A stretch of DNA of 64,000 nt from Simmondsia chinensis (lineage: Eukaryota > Streptophyta > Magnoliopsida > Caryophyllales > Simmondsiaceae): NCBI GenBank assembly GCA_018398585.1, contig JAGTTD010000013.1, positions 10,822,492 through 10,886,491 on the forward strand, in the 5' to 3' direction. Below are positions 22,948 to 35,157 of this stretch, in pieces; position 1 is the stretch's first letter; every line of letters begins with the position of its first letter. The translations under genes were made by a program, and so were the position numbers. The notes below the pieces were generated by a model, which had not been told where the DNA came from, did no database searches, and saw only the letters and a list, made by a program, of their open reading frames with translations.

Positions 22948-25900
22948 TGTTAGAACAAATTTGTGAAATACTTGCAAAATACTTGCAACCGGGTAAACGC
23001 GAGATCTCAGGTGTTGAGGCTATGTAATCACTTTCCTTAAAGTTTATTTCGGTATACGAAATATCCTCGGGGATACAACAACAACAAAAAATGAAGCAAG
23101 GATGTGTAAAGGGAGAGATTGATAGAGATGTGTAGAGATTGATGTTTGTTACTTAAGAACACAACACAAGAACATCCAAGAACACTTGAACATAAAGTTT
23201 CTTTAATCTCTTTTGTCTTGTGTTTATAATTCAATTTTATTCCTCATCTTGTACATAAAAGTGTGGAGCAATATATATATGTATTCATGAAAAGAGCCGT
23301 CCCAAAATAAAAACCCAAAAGAGACACAACGAACCAGAAAAAAATCGCTCGAACAAACCGTCAAAGCAGACCTGTGTGATGAAGCAGTGTGTCGACACAT
23401 AGGTCGATACACAGGCTCACTGCAGATCTGTGTGTCGACACACACTTCCTGTGTGTCAACACATAGAGTGCCTCCGTGCGCTTCTATAAAAGGGCTGTGT
23501 GTCGACACACGGGCCATGTGTGTTGACACATAACTGTTTTCCCATCGTTCTGTTGGATTGTGTGTTGACACACATGGTCCATGTGTCGACACACACCTCT
23601 AACAAGCTCTAACATTTAAAACAAGTATTGAGACATCTCAAATACATCTTATACATATATAAACAACATTTAACATATTTACATGTTATTCAATACACGT
23701 TTTGAAAATACATCAACAATCCCCCACCTTTTCAAAATAAAACCAATCTCAAAATGACATATCGGTTAAAGGAGGCCTCATTGTGCATCAACGAGGGTGT
23801 CTCACGATTGAACCCCCAGCTAGTGAAAAGATCATACAGTTAATCGGATCGAAAATGGTAGACCAAGCTTTGAACCAACAACCCATTTGACTAACCGACT
23901 ATCTAATCACGCACAATGCGTACTCCCCGTACACACCCTACAACTCCCAGATCGACACATTTGTGGCCTTGTGTCCTGCACCCTTCGTAAGTGTTTCAGG
24001 GCTAAACCCTTAGTCAAAAATCACCTCTTTGAAGCTGCCAAACTTCAATACACACTAAAATGGACCTCATTGATCATTTCCCTGCGACGCGACATTCAAT
24101 AAATTCTAAAACCAGGTCCATTAAGAGCTTTTGCGCATCCTCTTAGAATCTCTGACGCAGGCATCAAGCACTTCACACTCGGGATGGAAAAATTCTCATT
24201 TTGTGCTTGCAGTCACACAGATGACAAGTCTCTCTCATTGAACCCGAGACCTAGCGTCATACTACTCATCGAGTTGAGGGCCTATAATGGGTGACTAAAT
24301 ATGATAGGTTTCAACCCCATCCCTTCACTTGTTCTCAGAACCAAGTCTCTAACCAGGCCTTTAGTGAATGGATTTGCTAGATTCTGACTGGTTCTCACGA
24401 AGTCCACAGTGATGACACCTTCTCGAATAAGATGTCTCACCATACTATGCCGTACACCAATGTGTCTAGACTTCCCGTTGTACACTTCACCGTACACTCT
24501 GAAAAGTGTAGCCTGACTATCACAATGGATAGCTATTGGTGAGATCAGCTTCGGCCACAAAGGTATCTCATACAAGAGATCCTTTAACCACTCGGCTACT
24601 TTAGCCGCAGAAGCGAGAGCTATAAACTCCACCACCATTGTAGAATCAGATATACAAGTTTGTTTCTTAGAACCCCAAGAAAACGTACCCCCACGAATCA
24701 GGAATGCCCATCCACTCGTGGATGCATGATCCTTCACATCGGAGATCCAGCTTGCATCAGAGTACCCCTCTAAAATAGGAGGATACCTTACATAATAGAG
24801 ACCATAGTTCATAGTCTTCTTTAGGTACTTTAGCACCCGATGCACTGCATCCCAGTGCATCATACTCGGATTGCTGGTATATCTACTCAGCTTTCCAATA
24901 GCAAAGGCGATATGAGGCCTTGTGCTTGTCATGGCGTACATAAGACAGCCAATGGTTCGTGCGTACTCCACTTGTGCCACTGGAGCACCACCATTCGGTA
25001 CTAATTTCATACTAGGATTCATTGGAATGGATATCGGTGCACAATCAAAGAAATGGAACTTTTTCAACACATTTTCGATGTAGTGAGACTGCGTCAAGGA
25101 AATGGTATCACCATTCCTCACAATCCTTATACTAAGGATTACTTCTGCCTCACCCATGTCTTTCATAGTAAAGTTTTCTGAGAGAAACTGTTTAGTTCTC
25201 TCTACTTGTTCCATATCAATACCGAATATCAGCATGTCATCGACATACAAACATATAATGACCCTTTTGCCATGATCAAACTTGCTATAGATACATTTAT
25301 CCGATTCGTTTATAACGAATCCATTGCTAAGAACAACTTGATCAAACTTCAGGTGCCATTGCTTCTTTGCTTTAGCCCATACAAAGAGCGTATGAGTTTA
25401 CATACTTTTCTCTCTTGGCCCGAAACCACAAAACCTTCTAGTTGTTCCCTATACACTTCCTCTTCTAGCTCACCATTCAGGAATGCCATTTTAACATCCA
25501 TTTGGTGTATCACTAGTTTATAAATTGAGGCAAGGGCTATCAAAACCCTTATCGTCGATATTTTTTCCACGGGGCATATTTATCAAAGTAGTCCAACTCG
25601 TGTTTTTGGCTGAACCCTTTTGCCAGGGCCTTGAACTTGTCCATAGTTCCATCGACTTTCATCTTCTTTTTGAAGATCCATTTACACCCGATAAGCTTAC
25701 TACCTCATGGAAGATCCACCAATATCCAGGTATTATTTCCAATAATGGAATCCATCTCATCATTCACCGCCTCTCTCCAAAATGAGGCATCATGAGACCT
25801 CATTGCCTCATCAAATTTCATGGGATCAGCTTCCATGACACAACAATATGGAGCCACTTGGTCCACATCGTTCCTTTAACCTTCTACCAAGAATGTGTAG

Positions 25901-28900
25901 AAGTCCAAACCGAAAGATTTCTCTTTCGTTACTTTCTTTCTCCTTCGGAGTTCTAGTGCACTTTCAGGGACATCTTCCCTCTCATGACGAACATCATCAT
26001 ATAACACTTGAGTGTCACTTTCAATCGGTACATAGTCCCTCGGTCTAGGGATAGAGGTAAACCTATTCTCGTCAAATATCACGTCTCTTGATTCTATTAT
26101 TGTATTTACATTGATATAATCATTAGGTTCGGTTACATAGAACCACTATGCCTTGCTATGAGACGCACAACCAACAAAGATGCAATCAATGCCTCTTTCA
26201 CCTAACTTTTTACATTTAGGTTCAGGGACTTTAACAATTGCCCTACACCCCCACACTTTCAGATAAGTCAAATTAGGGGCTCGTTTGTTCCACAATTCAT
26301 ATGGGGTTATCTTATTTCTCTTATTTGGAACTCTATTCAATATGTGATAGGCTATTAACATAGCCTCACCCCAAAACCCATCGCTGAGACCGGAATAAGA
26401 TAATATGGAATTAACCATTTCAGTTAGAGTCCGGTTTTTCCTCTCAGCCACGCCATTAATGTTGTGGTGTATACGGAACGGTTATTTCATGTATAATTCC
26501 GGCGGTTTTGAAATACTTAGGATCATAGTATTCCCCACCACGGTCCGATCTAAGGCGTTTGAGCAAGGTTTCACAGTGTAATTCGGCTTCAGCTTTTTAA
26601 GCTTTAAATCTATCAAGCAAATCATCTTTGTGACTTATCAGATATAAATGTCACAAAATAATGCTTTCCACCTAAGCTCGGTGTGCGCTTGAAATCACAT
26701 AATTCGCTATGCACTAGGTCAAGTAGATTAGTCTCTCTTTGCACTAAAGGAAATGGTAATTTCGTTATCTTAGTTAATATGCACGTTTTGCATTTATCAT
26801 TAATTTTATCTATGTATGGAATCAACGAAGAATTAACCATTTCATGCAATCCACAAAAATTCACATAACCTAACCTTTGATGCCATAAAAAATGACGAGT
26901 CAAGCATATAAACAGAACTATCAATTTTATTATCAATATTCATCTTGAACATACCATTACACAAGCATCATTTGCCAACAAAGACTCCTCCCTTTAACAA
27001 TACAAACTTGTCGCCCTTGAAGACCAACTTGAACCCAAACCGATTTAACAGGCCACCAGACATGCGATTCTTCTTCACATCCGGAGCATAACATACATCG
27101 GTTAAAGTAAGGATTTTTTCAGAGGTGAAAAATAAATCTACTTTTCCCCTCCCTTTAACCGGTATAGTCACCCCATTGCCCATGAACAACACAGTTCATT
27201 GTCCATGGGTTCAAAATTCGTGAAGAACCCCTTGTCCTTACACACATGCCTTGTGGCCCCCGATTCAACCCACTAAGAGTTATCACTCTTGACTAAGTTG
27301 ACTTCTGATATCATCGCCACAAACTTATCGTTCAAATTTTTGGTGCGATGATCAAGCCCCTTGCCTTTATTCTTTTTAAGGTGATAACAATCCTTACATA
27401 AATGACCGGGCTTCTGACACTCCCAACAGACCATTTTTGGCCTCTTGTCATTCTTCTTATTTTGGAAGTGTCCGGTTCTCTTGGGTCCCTTCCTTGACTG
27501 GTCTTCTTCTATGATATTGATTTAACCAACATCACCAGGGCGGTCTTTGTTGTCATCCTATACCCTGTAACCTTCCTCAACATGTAAATGGTTAGCGAAT
27601 TCCTTAATTGACATATTCTCCTTCTTGTGTTTAAGACTTCCTTAACATCTTTCCAAGAAGGAGGAAGTTTGTCAATTAAGGAAGAAACAACTATGGTCTC
27701 GTTCATGTTCATTTTACGTTTTTTGAAAATTTTCAATATTCGTTCGATTTCATGGAATTGCTCAATGACAGGACGATCATCTACCATTTTATAATTATTA
27801 TACTGACTAACCAGGAAATTTTTTGCTTGTAGCATCCTCGGCCATATAGCGTGCCTCAAGAGCCTCCCACAGTTCCTTCGTAGTCAGCACGTTCAAATAG
27901 ATATCAAACAGAGCATCAGTCATACCATTCAGAACATGCCCTCTATAGATGTAATCATTGTTCTCCCACTTTAGTCTGGCCCTCTGCTCGGCCAATGTCT
28001 CCTCCTCCTCAGAGACGGGGGATGGAAATGGTGTATTCAGGACATACACCACATTCAACATCGTGATGAGGAAGTGCATCTTCCTCTGCTATCGACGGAA
28101 GTTCCCGCCATCAAAATGGTCCAACTTCACAAAGTTGGATGTCATTTCCCTTAGTGATGAAGCCATAACCCAAATCAGAAATTGAACCCTAGGATTGTTT
28201 GAACAAATTTGTGAAATACTTGCAACCGGGTAACCACGAGATATCAGGTGTTGAGGTTATGTAATCACTTTCCTTAAGGTTTATTTCGGTATACGAAATA
28301 TCCTCGGGGATACAACAACAACCAAAAGTGAAGCGAGGATGTGTAAAGCGAGAGATTGATAGAGATGGGTAGATATTGATGTTTGTTACTCAAGAACACA
28401 ACACAAGAATACCCAAGAACACTTGAACACAAAGTTTCTTTAATCGCTTTTGTCTTGTGTTTATAATTCAATTTTATTCCTCATCTTGTACATAAAAGTA
28501 TGGAGCAATATATATATATATATATATATGTATTCATGAAAAGAGACGTCACAAAATAAAAACCCAAAAGAGACACAACGAACCAGGAAAAAGCCGCGCG
28601 AACAAACCGTCAAAACAGACCTGTGTGACGAAGCTATGTGCCAACACACATACCTGTGTGTCGACACGCAAGTCGACACACAAGCTCACTGCAAATCTGT
28701 GTGTCGACACACACTTCTTTTTTGTCGACACATAGAGTGCCTCCGTGCGCTTTTGTAAAAGGGCTGTGTGTCAACACACAGCTGTTCCGCATCGTTCTAT
28801 TGGATTGTGTGTCGACACACATGGCCCATGTGCCGACACACACCCCTAACAAGCTCTAAACATTTAAAACAAGTATTGAGACAATATCAAATACATCATA

Positions 28901-28967
28901 TACATATATAAATAACATTTAACATATTTACATGTTATTCAACGCACATTTTGAAAATACACCAACA
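22948..28967 (-). mobile_element. Complete but dead Ty1/Copia retrotransposon
   Basis: The LTRs are 22948-23718 (3') and 28196-28967 (5'), 771 and 772 bp, both TG...CA. The purine tract AAAAGGTGGGGGAT lies just inside the 3' LTR. The 5-bp duplication TAAAA is at 22943-22947 and, after a later LINE insertion, at 29257-29261. The expected primer-binding site next to the 5' LTR is not recognisable; gag begins only about 30 bases away. The two LTRs differ by scattered substitutions and a longer (TA)n in the 5' copy. The 3' LTR keeps a TATA-like TTTTATAGAA on the - strand, while the 5' LTR has lost it. The element lies inside the hAT-like element. Confidence 0.92.
24282..28166 (-). pseudogene. Ty1/Copia gag-pol polyprotein, disabled
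   Basis: Gag opens with MASSLREMTSNFVKLDHFDG (28166 downward) and hits a TAG at 28089-28091. The nucleocapsid knuckle CWECQKPGHLCKDC (CX2CX4HX4C) is near 27430-27390, and a degraded protease motif ESGATRHVC near 27270. The GAG-pre-integrase segment HQRLGYVNF is near 26890. The integrase shows SDRGGEY and AERKNRTLTEM. The RT has KMAFLNGELEEEVY and the catalytic YVDDM (start of the longest open piece, 25250-24282). RNase H has DASWISD, ISDSTMVVEFIALASA and HCDSQAT. Order protease-integrase-RT-RNase H is diagnostic of Ty1/Copia. Several frameshifts and stops separate the pieces; only RT-RNase H (322 codons) stays open. Confidence 0.9.
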
Positions 28968-29242
28968 TTTTTTTTTTTTGATAAATAGCGGCAAAATCAC
29001 GCAACAAAACAGGGCACTTGGCTAAACGAGCCCTTGGAAATCCTGTAAACGGGAGACCTACAGAAAAGATCTAAAAAAAAAGGGAGAAAACAACAAGAAA
29101 CAGGCGCGACTAAACCAAAAACGAGAACATACCAAGACCACCAAAACAGAAGAAAGGGACATAAAAACAAATAAAAGACGGGACGATGGAAGAAGCTGAG
29201 GTAAGACAGGGACAGAAGATAGGACGAAAAAAGACAGGACGA
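28968..29242 (-). mobile_element. 5'-truncated LINE at the edge of the Copia 5' LTR
   Basis: The insert begins with a T12 run (poly(A) on the - strand) and is flanked by AAAATACACCAACA at 28954-28967 and 29243-29256. It contains the same GTTTACAGGATTTCC... 3' region as the insert at 19428-19745. It separates the Copia LTR from its TAAAA duplication, so it is younger than the Copia insertion. Confidence 0.8.
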
Positions 29243-29369
29243 AAAATACACCAACATAAAATGGTAAGACAACGATTTTGGGGTGGGGTGGGGTGGGGTG
29301 GGTGGGTTTGGGTTGGGTTGGGTGTGTCAAGTCATGTTGGGCAAATTATATAAACAAACGTTCATTTAA

Positions 29370-30418
29370 ATTTGGAAAATTATAAATTATATACCCTAAG
29401 GTTTGACCATTTATCACGTAGATACCTTAACATTTTAATATATACAATAAGATACCCTAAGGTTTGAGTACTTTATCATATTAGGCATTTTATGTTAAAA
29501 TTTGATAAATTTTTATAAGAATCTGACCTATTTTATACGTAAAATGTTAATATTATACATAATTATGATCATAATATGTCACATCATTGTTTTCAGCAAA
29601 CATTCAACAAATTATGATAAAAATTCATTGAATGTCAAAAAAAACTATTTAAATATCGTCGGAATCGTACATAATGTTAGCATTTTTGGTAAAAAAATAT
29701 CAAATTCTAATGAAGAGACCAATATATTGTTAGAATCATGTTCAATTTTAGTATTTCCAAATGAAAATCTATCAAACTTTGACAAATGATACTTGATTAC
29801 TAGAATTTTAAAATTTTTTTGGCAAAATCAAATTTCAATGATGATAATTATATATTATCGGCTTCATATTCCACTTCGACACTTTCCAAAGACAATTTAT
29901 CAAATTTCAGGAAGCATGTAACTAAATGATAAAATTTTAAAATATCATGATAGCTAAGTGATAAATTTTGGGTTATTTATACTAAAAATTCTTATACTTT
30001 GCTCATTGTTTTAATTGAGTCCTTGTACTTTTAATTGTATTAATTTAGTCCATCTATAGTTGATATTGCGTCAATTTGGTCCTTAAATTAAAATTATTCC
30101 TAAGTTTTTAATGAAATTTTAAATGATTTAGCCAAGAGTTAGATTAAATGGAATCCATGGATAGATTTACAGTGGATTACTTATATTTAGCATATTTGTA
30201 TCGCTAAAAATTACATCAATAACTCAATTTGAATTTGACTAAATGACTAAATTGATACAATTAAAAGTATAAGGACTAAATTGACACAATGAGAAAAGTA
30301 CAAGGACCTTTGATGTAAACAACCCTAAAATTTTTAAACTTTGAGGTTTCCTATTGTATATACTGAAACATGAGAATACTAGATGATAAATAGTCAAATC
30401 TCAGGGTACATAGCTTGA
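29370..30418. repeat. MITE A, copy 2, interrupted by a second MITE
   Basis: The left end ACCCTAAGGTTTGACCATTTATC and right end GATAAATAGTCAAATCTCAGGGT are inverted. The interior at 29968-30335 belongs to a different inverted-repeat element. Confidence 0.65.
29968..30335. repeat. MITE family B nested in MITE A
   Basis: The arms TTGAGTCCTTGTACTTTTAA and TTAAAAGTATAAGGACTAAA are near-exact reverse complements, about 90 bp per arm, with outer tips GGGTTATTTATACT / TGATGTAAACAACCC. Half elements with the same arm occur at about 39500-39620 and 55925-56060, within the duplicated DUF789 flank. Confidence 0.7.
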
Positions 30419-31069
30419 CGAGTTTTAAGATTAACTCGCTTTATTTAGGCTTATTTAGACTTGATTTGGGCATGTTTGAATATGTTCTTACTTGATCAAA
30501 AAAAGAATACATTTCTACATAATTAATGCCTACTCATGGGTAATCCGGACCCAGACTCGATACCCATGGGTACAAAGCAATCAAACTCATTAGCACACCA
30601 AAGAAATTTGACCCAACCCAACTCAACCTAATTAATATGGGTTGGGTGGATCTTGGGTATTACCCGACCTATGTTTGCACCCTAACTTGTAATGTACTTT
30701 ATGTCTTATCATACATTTAATATTTTTTACTTTTACGAAGAGACTTTTTGATTTCCTTAAGTTTAATTGTTAATAATTTAATAAATAAATAAATAAGCAT
30801 AGTTTAAACTTAGTCAGGACACCTCCTTCCATACAATGTTTTAAACATTCAATATTTTAGTTTTTAAGGAAAAACTTTTCACTTTTAATAAATTAATATT
30901 AACAATTAGTAAATTGTAATAAACTTATTTTTACTTTCAGTAAACCAGCATCTTAAGTAATGGTACCGATTCAGATTTCCTGGATTATTATGGTTATGAT
31001 TAACTGAACCGAAATATCTTTCGTTAGGGTTAATAGAATCATAAACAAACTTTTATTAGTTAAATGCAA

Positions 31070-31570
31070 TGAAATGTGCACTAGTATGTAAATTATCGTA
31101 GCATGTAATAAAATTTAATTTAAGTATGTAATTAATTTAAATAGATTGAGCTTATAATGAGTTTACAATGTAAAATATTTAACTAACGTAAAATTAGTTT
31201 GCACATACAATATATTTATTTGCCTTGAGAATGCAAGGAAGTTAACTAAGCATGCGTCGTATACATTATGCCAGGAATTCGTCCTGCAATGTACTTGAAG
31301 TCATATTATACATATAATTATTTTTATTTTTACGAAGAAAGCTTTTGATTTTCCTTCAATTTTTATCTTTAATAAATTAATACTAATAATTATAATTATT
31401 AATACTTTAATAAATAAATAAACTTATTTTATTTTAAATTTTGTCCGGACACCTCCTTCCATACATTGGCATGCATTCCATGTTTTATTTTTTCGTAAAA
31501 CCTTTTCATTTTCTTTCATTTTTAATTAGTAAATTGTAATAAACTTATTTTATTTAAATTCAATAAGCAC
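31070..31570. repeat. Tandem duplication, right copy (empty site preserved)
   Basis: It matches 22626-22853 plus 30694-30970 over its whole length. GTCCTGCAATGTACTTG at 31281-31297 shows the sequence before the hAT-like insertion. Confidence 0.8.
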
Positions 31571-32410
31571 TCGTTCTTCTTGACACTCCTATACCCTCTC
31601 TAATAAACTTATTTTAAACTTATCTACATTTTCTTTGATATATAAGACTCCTTTCCGGTTTTAAACTTCATTATAACTCTGTCAAAAAAAAAAAAAAAAA
31701 AACCGAATAGAAAAAGAATTTCCGACAAATTTTACGAACTTTTATCAAATTTTATCTACACTAGTAATAAGCTATCCCTACTCTCCACTCCCTTTCCCTC
31801 TCTCACCTTCTTTCTACATTCTTTTCCTCTATGTACAAGAAGGAAATAGTGCAATTGATTATATATATTAAAAAATTTGTCGAGACAAGAGTACTTATGT
31901 AGACTAAGAAGAGGTAATTCTTATTTCTAATATTTTACTTGAATCACTTTTATTTTTAGGTTTATTATCCGAAGACAATAAAGTTAAAATTTCTCATCAA
32001 TTAACTTGAGTTTTATGATTTTTTTTCTTTTTTTATTTTTTTTTAGCATAACTGGAGTTTTATGTTTTAATCTTTAAACATTATTTTTTTCTTATTAAAA
32101 TGATTCATCCTAAGGATGAATTGCATTTCTATTAAGTCTAAAGCGTGTTTGCTACGCATTTCTAACTTAGAAACATAAAATCGCATTTCTAAATATGACA
32201 CGTCGGTATTTTGGACGTTTCCTGCAATTACGATTTAGTCATTTTACTTTCAGTTATACCAATGTAAAATTTTTTTCTTTCACCTTATTTGGTTGTGTAA
32301 CTTTTAAAAGAGTAAACATTAGCCCGTAAATCTTTCTTATGTTTAGTTTGGAGTGTAACATATTTAACCAGGAACTCGGTTACCCGGTAAACTCCAACCA
32401 ATGCGACGGC
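31571..32410. other. AT-rich intergenic DNA
   Basis: I see no gene or clear element. There is a poly(A) run of about 18 at 31685-31702, and T-rich sequence at 32020-32090. Confidence 0.4.
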
Positions 32411-33265
32411 CCATGGTACTCTGAGGTTTGAGCAATTATCACATAAGTATCATGACATTTCAATATATACAATAAGATACCTTGAAATTTAAATATTTAT
32501 CACTTAGAGACACTAAAGTTTTAAAATTCTATCACTCAGGTACCCCTTTGTTAAAATTGAATAGATTTTAATTGGAAACTGCTAAAATAGAATATGACTC
32601 TGACAATATACTGATATTTTTATTAGAATTTGATTTTTTTTTTTTTACCAAAAAAGCTAACATAATACATGATTTTGACAATTTTTTGGTAGTTTACATT
32701 AACATTATGTGATCTTTTTATCGTATTGATATATGATAAATAAGTTAATCATGTGTTAGACATGTCATTAACTAGTATTTTAGTAGATAGTCTTATATTA
32801 ATGATAATATAGATAATTTTTTCTTTTATTACACAATTAGGATATTAATAGTATTAGTTGGTAATTTCCCACCCTTGTCTATAATTGGGGCATGGGCTTG
32901 TATGAGGCTCATAATTTTTGGAATATTAATCAAACTCTCCCCCTCCCTTACGATTCTCTCTATCTCTTGCTCAAATTCTTATCTATATCCCTTTATTCTA
33001 GATTGATATAGTTTTAACTGTATCACGTATTTTGCTTAATTTATGCTTAAACAATTGGTATGGCTTATATATAGTATCATAACAATATATTACATTAGTA
33101 TTTTTGGAATCAAATTTGTCAAATTCTTACAAATTTTATCAAATTCCAATATAGGATATCTAGCTAATAAAATATTCAAATCTCAGGGTACCTTATTTTA
33201 TATATTGAATGTCAAATACCTAAGTAATAAATGTCCAACATCATAGTATTAAGTGATAATTTACC
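32411..33265. repeat. MITE A, copy 3, with internal insertion
   Basis: The left end has GAGGTTTGAGCAATTATCACATAAG; the right end has AATGTCCAACATCATAGTATTAAGTGATAA. About 350 bp of unrelated sequence (roughly 32640-33050) interrupts it and includes AATTGGTATGGCTTA, which recalls a primer-binding site. That insertion is unidentified. Confidence 0.55.
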
Positions 33266-34754
33266 TAAAATATAACTATTTAGTAAAACATTAGGAAAAA
33301 TCACCTTTATAATTAACGATGCTTTAGATATCTTTAAAATAATTTCAAAAATTTGAAAAGGTTAGATAATCCTTGCTATAATGCCGACCGCATATCTCCA
33401 CCAGCATCGTAATAGTAGATCTCTCATACTTTCTATTTTTTTTTTAAAATATGTAATGTATTTAATATTTGAAATATTTTTTTAAATATTCAAAATGCTT
33501 TTTGAAATATATATATTTTTCTAATATTCAAACTTTTTAACAGTTTAAATATTCTTAATATTTAAATACTTATATATATCTTTTGAATATTGAATTCTTT
33601 TACATACTTCTTTATATCTTAAATATTTAAAATATTTTTAATAATTCTTTATATCTTAAATATTTAAAATATTTTTAAGTATATAAATATTATAATAATA
33701 TTTAAAATACTTTATAAATATTTAGAATATTTTTTTGAAACATTTAAACTATTTTTTTAAATACTAAAAATATATTTTTATAATCTTTCAAATTTCCAAA
33801 GTCAAAAAAAAAAAAAAGGTTGAAAAATTTTTATCCCCTTATTATAGCCGTTGCACCAGTGGAGGTTAGTGTGTTAAAATTGAAGATTTTTAGTATTTCA
33901 TATTTTTGTATTTTGTATTTTATGTGTATTCTTTAATATTAGGCATAGTCTTTATTATCTAGTTGTCCATAACCAGCCATAATGAAGGAGGAGGAAGACT
34001 AAGGTAAGTTTTGGTTATTTTTACTTCATGTAATTATTTTAGCATATAATTCTAGTCTTTTCATTTTCTCATGATTGTATTATAAATAGGTTTGATTTGT
34101 CAATGATAATTATCCAAGTTTTCGACCAAAAAAAATGACTATCCAAAGTACCTATTGTTTCTAAGTGTTTTGTTTCTTTAATAGTGTTGATGCAAGTGTT
34201 TTGATCAAGAGAAATATTTATCTAAGTGTTGTGAATTTTGATCAAAGTGTGTTTCTTGTCTTTGTTTAATTCAAGATATTCTTGAATTATTTTATTTTGT
34301 ATTTTTTCTAAAGTTTTATTCAAGATGTTATTGAAGTATTTTATTTTCGATTCTATATTTTTTAACATAGTGCAACGATTTTAATTCCATTTGAAGGTAA
34401 ATTTTTTTATGGATTAAAAATGTTAATACTAAACCTAACAATGTTAAAAGGAGTGTTATAGTAAGTCCTGTAACCATTAACCCCATATAAAACATGCCCT
34501 TGGACGCTAAATTTATTTGTGTCATTCTACCTATATGTTGTAATTTTTGTCAATCTAATTATTTTACTTTTAATTGTACCAGTGTAAGCCCTATAGTGCT
34601 TTTTAGTTAAAATAATCCCAACCCCCAAGCCCACCTGGTTATATACACTTGAGCTGGATTAGCAACCACCCCCAAGTATGACCATGTTGGGTGCAGAGGA
34701 GCCGAATCAACAACATCCCCATCCCCTTCCTCACTCCATTCCTTGCCTTTTCAG
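33266..34754. other. AT-rich intergenic DNA with degenerate repeats
   Basis: 33430-33800 is made of TTTAAATATT/AAATATTT words. 34400-34620 contains worn MITE-B-like words (TTTTACTTTTAATTGTACCA). I find no gene. Confidence 0.4.
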
Positions 34755-35157
34755 TGATGCAGCGCTGATAAGAAAAAAAGTGGGAACAAAAGGCTCAACA
34801 GGCTTCTTCTAAACTCCTATTACTAAAAACAATTAAGAAGCAAAGGGAAAATAATTAACTTCAATTCTCATACCTTGAGAATAGAGGATAACACGTAAAG
34901 AAGAAATAAAACTTATGAAAATTGAATGATTAAAACCCTAGATATCCTCTTCCTTAAATAGAAAAGCTATTTAACCTAGAATAAAAGACAAGAAATTAAA
35001 GAGATAAATACAAATATAAATAACAAAATCTACTAATCTAAAACTAAGATTCTTAATTGATGTTAACTTCTAGAGCCGTTCACCCCTTTCCGCGTTTATC
35101 GTCCATAGATTCGATCCCCCAAGTAACCTATGACCCGCAAAGATGCGGGCTACATCA
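34755..35157 (-). mobile_element. Gypsy LTR (3' LTR of the left element)
   Basis: In + strand reading it runs TGATGCAGCGCTGATAAG to GCTACATCA, about 403 bp. It resembles 36953-37457 through AAACAATTAAGAAG, AATTGAATGA and the A-rich middle. Just outside it (35158 on) lies TCCTCCCGACTTGGAGAGAA, the reverse of a purine tract. Confidence 0.6.

Larger units (their letters stand above)
22854..30685. mobile_element. hAT-like non-autonomous element hosting a nested stack
   Basis: The left end TAGGGGTGTTTATGGGTTGGG and the right end (reverse complement) TTAGGGTGCAAACATAGG form worn terminal inverted repeats. They are flanked by 8-bp duplications CCTGCAGT (22846-22853) and CTTGTAAT (30686-30693). The empty site CCTGCAAT is preserved in the tandem copy at 31283-31290. 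GGGTT/AACCC-rich subterminal sequence is present at both ends. The element's own sequence is small; a Copia element, a LINE and two MITEs sit inside it. No transposase is visible. Confidence 0.65.
22626..30970. repeat. Tandem duplication, left copy, split by a hAT-like element
   Basis: 22626-22853 and 30694-30970 together match 31070-31570 in the same orientation; shared words include TTAACTAAGCATGC, TTTACGAAGA and GGACACCTCCTTCCATACA. The left copy was opened at CCTGCAAT by the element at 22854-30685. Confidence 0.8.

Noticed and set aside
23390..23605. Regular short repeats that could suggest a CRISPR-like array
   Set aside because: Units are palindromes within a plant LTR, spacing is irregular, and the element occurs in a eukaryotic genome.
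25206..26048. + strand frames within the Copia element
   Set aside because: Antisense to clear Copia RT and linker sequence; no independent similarity.
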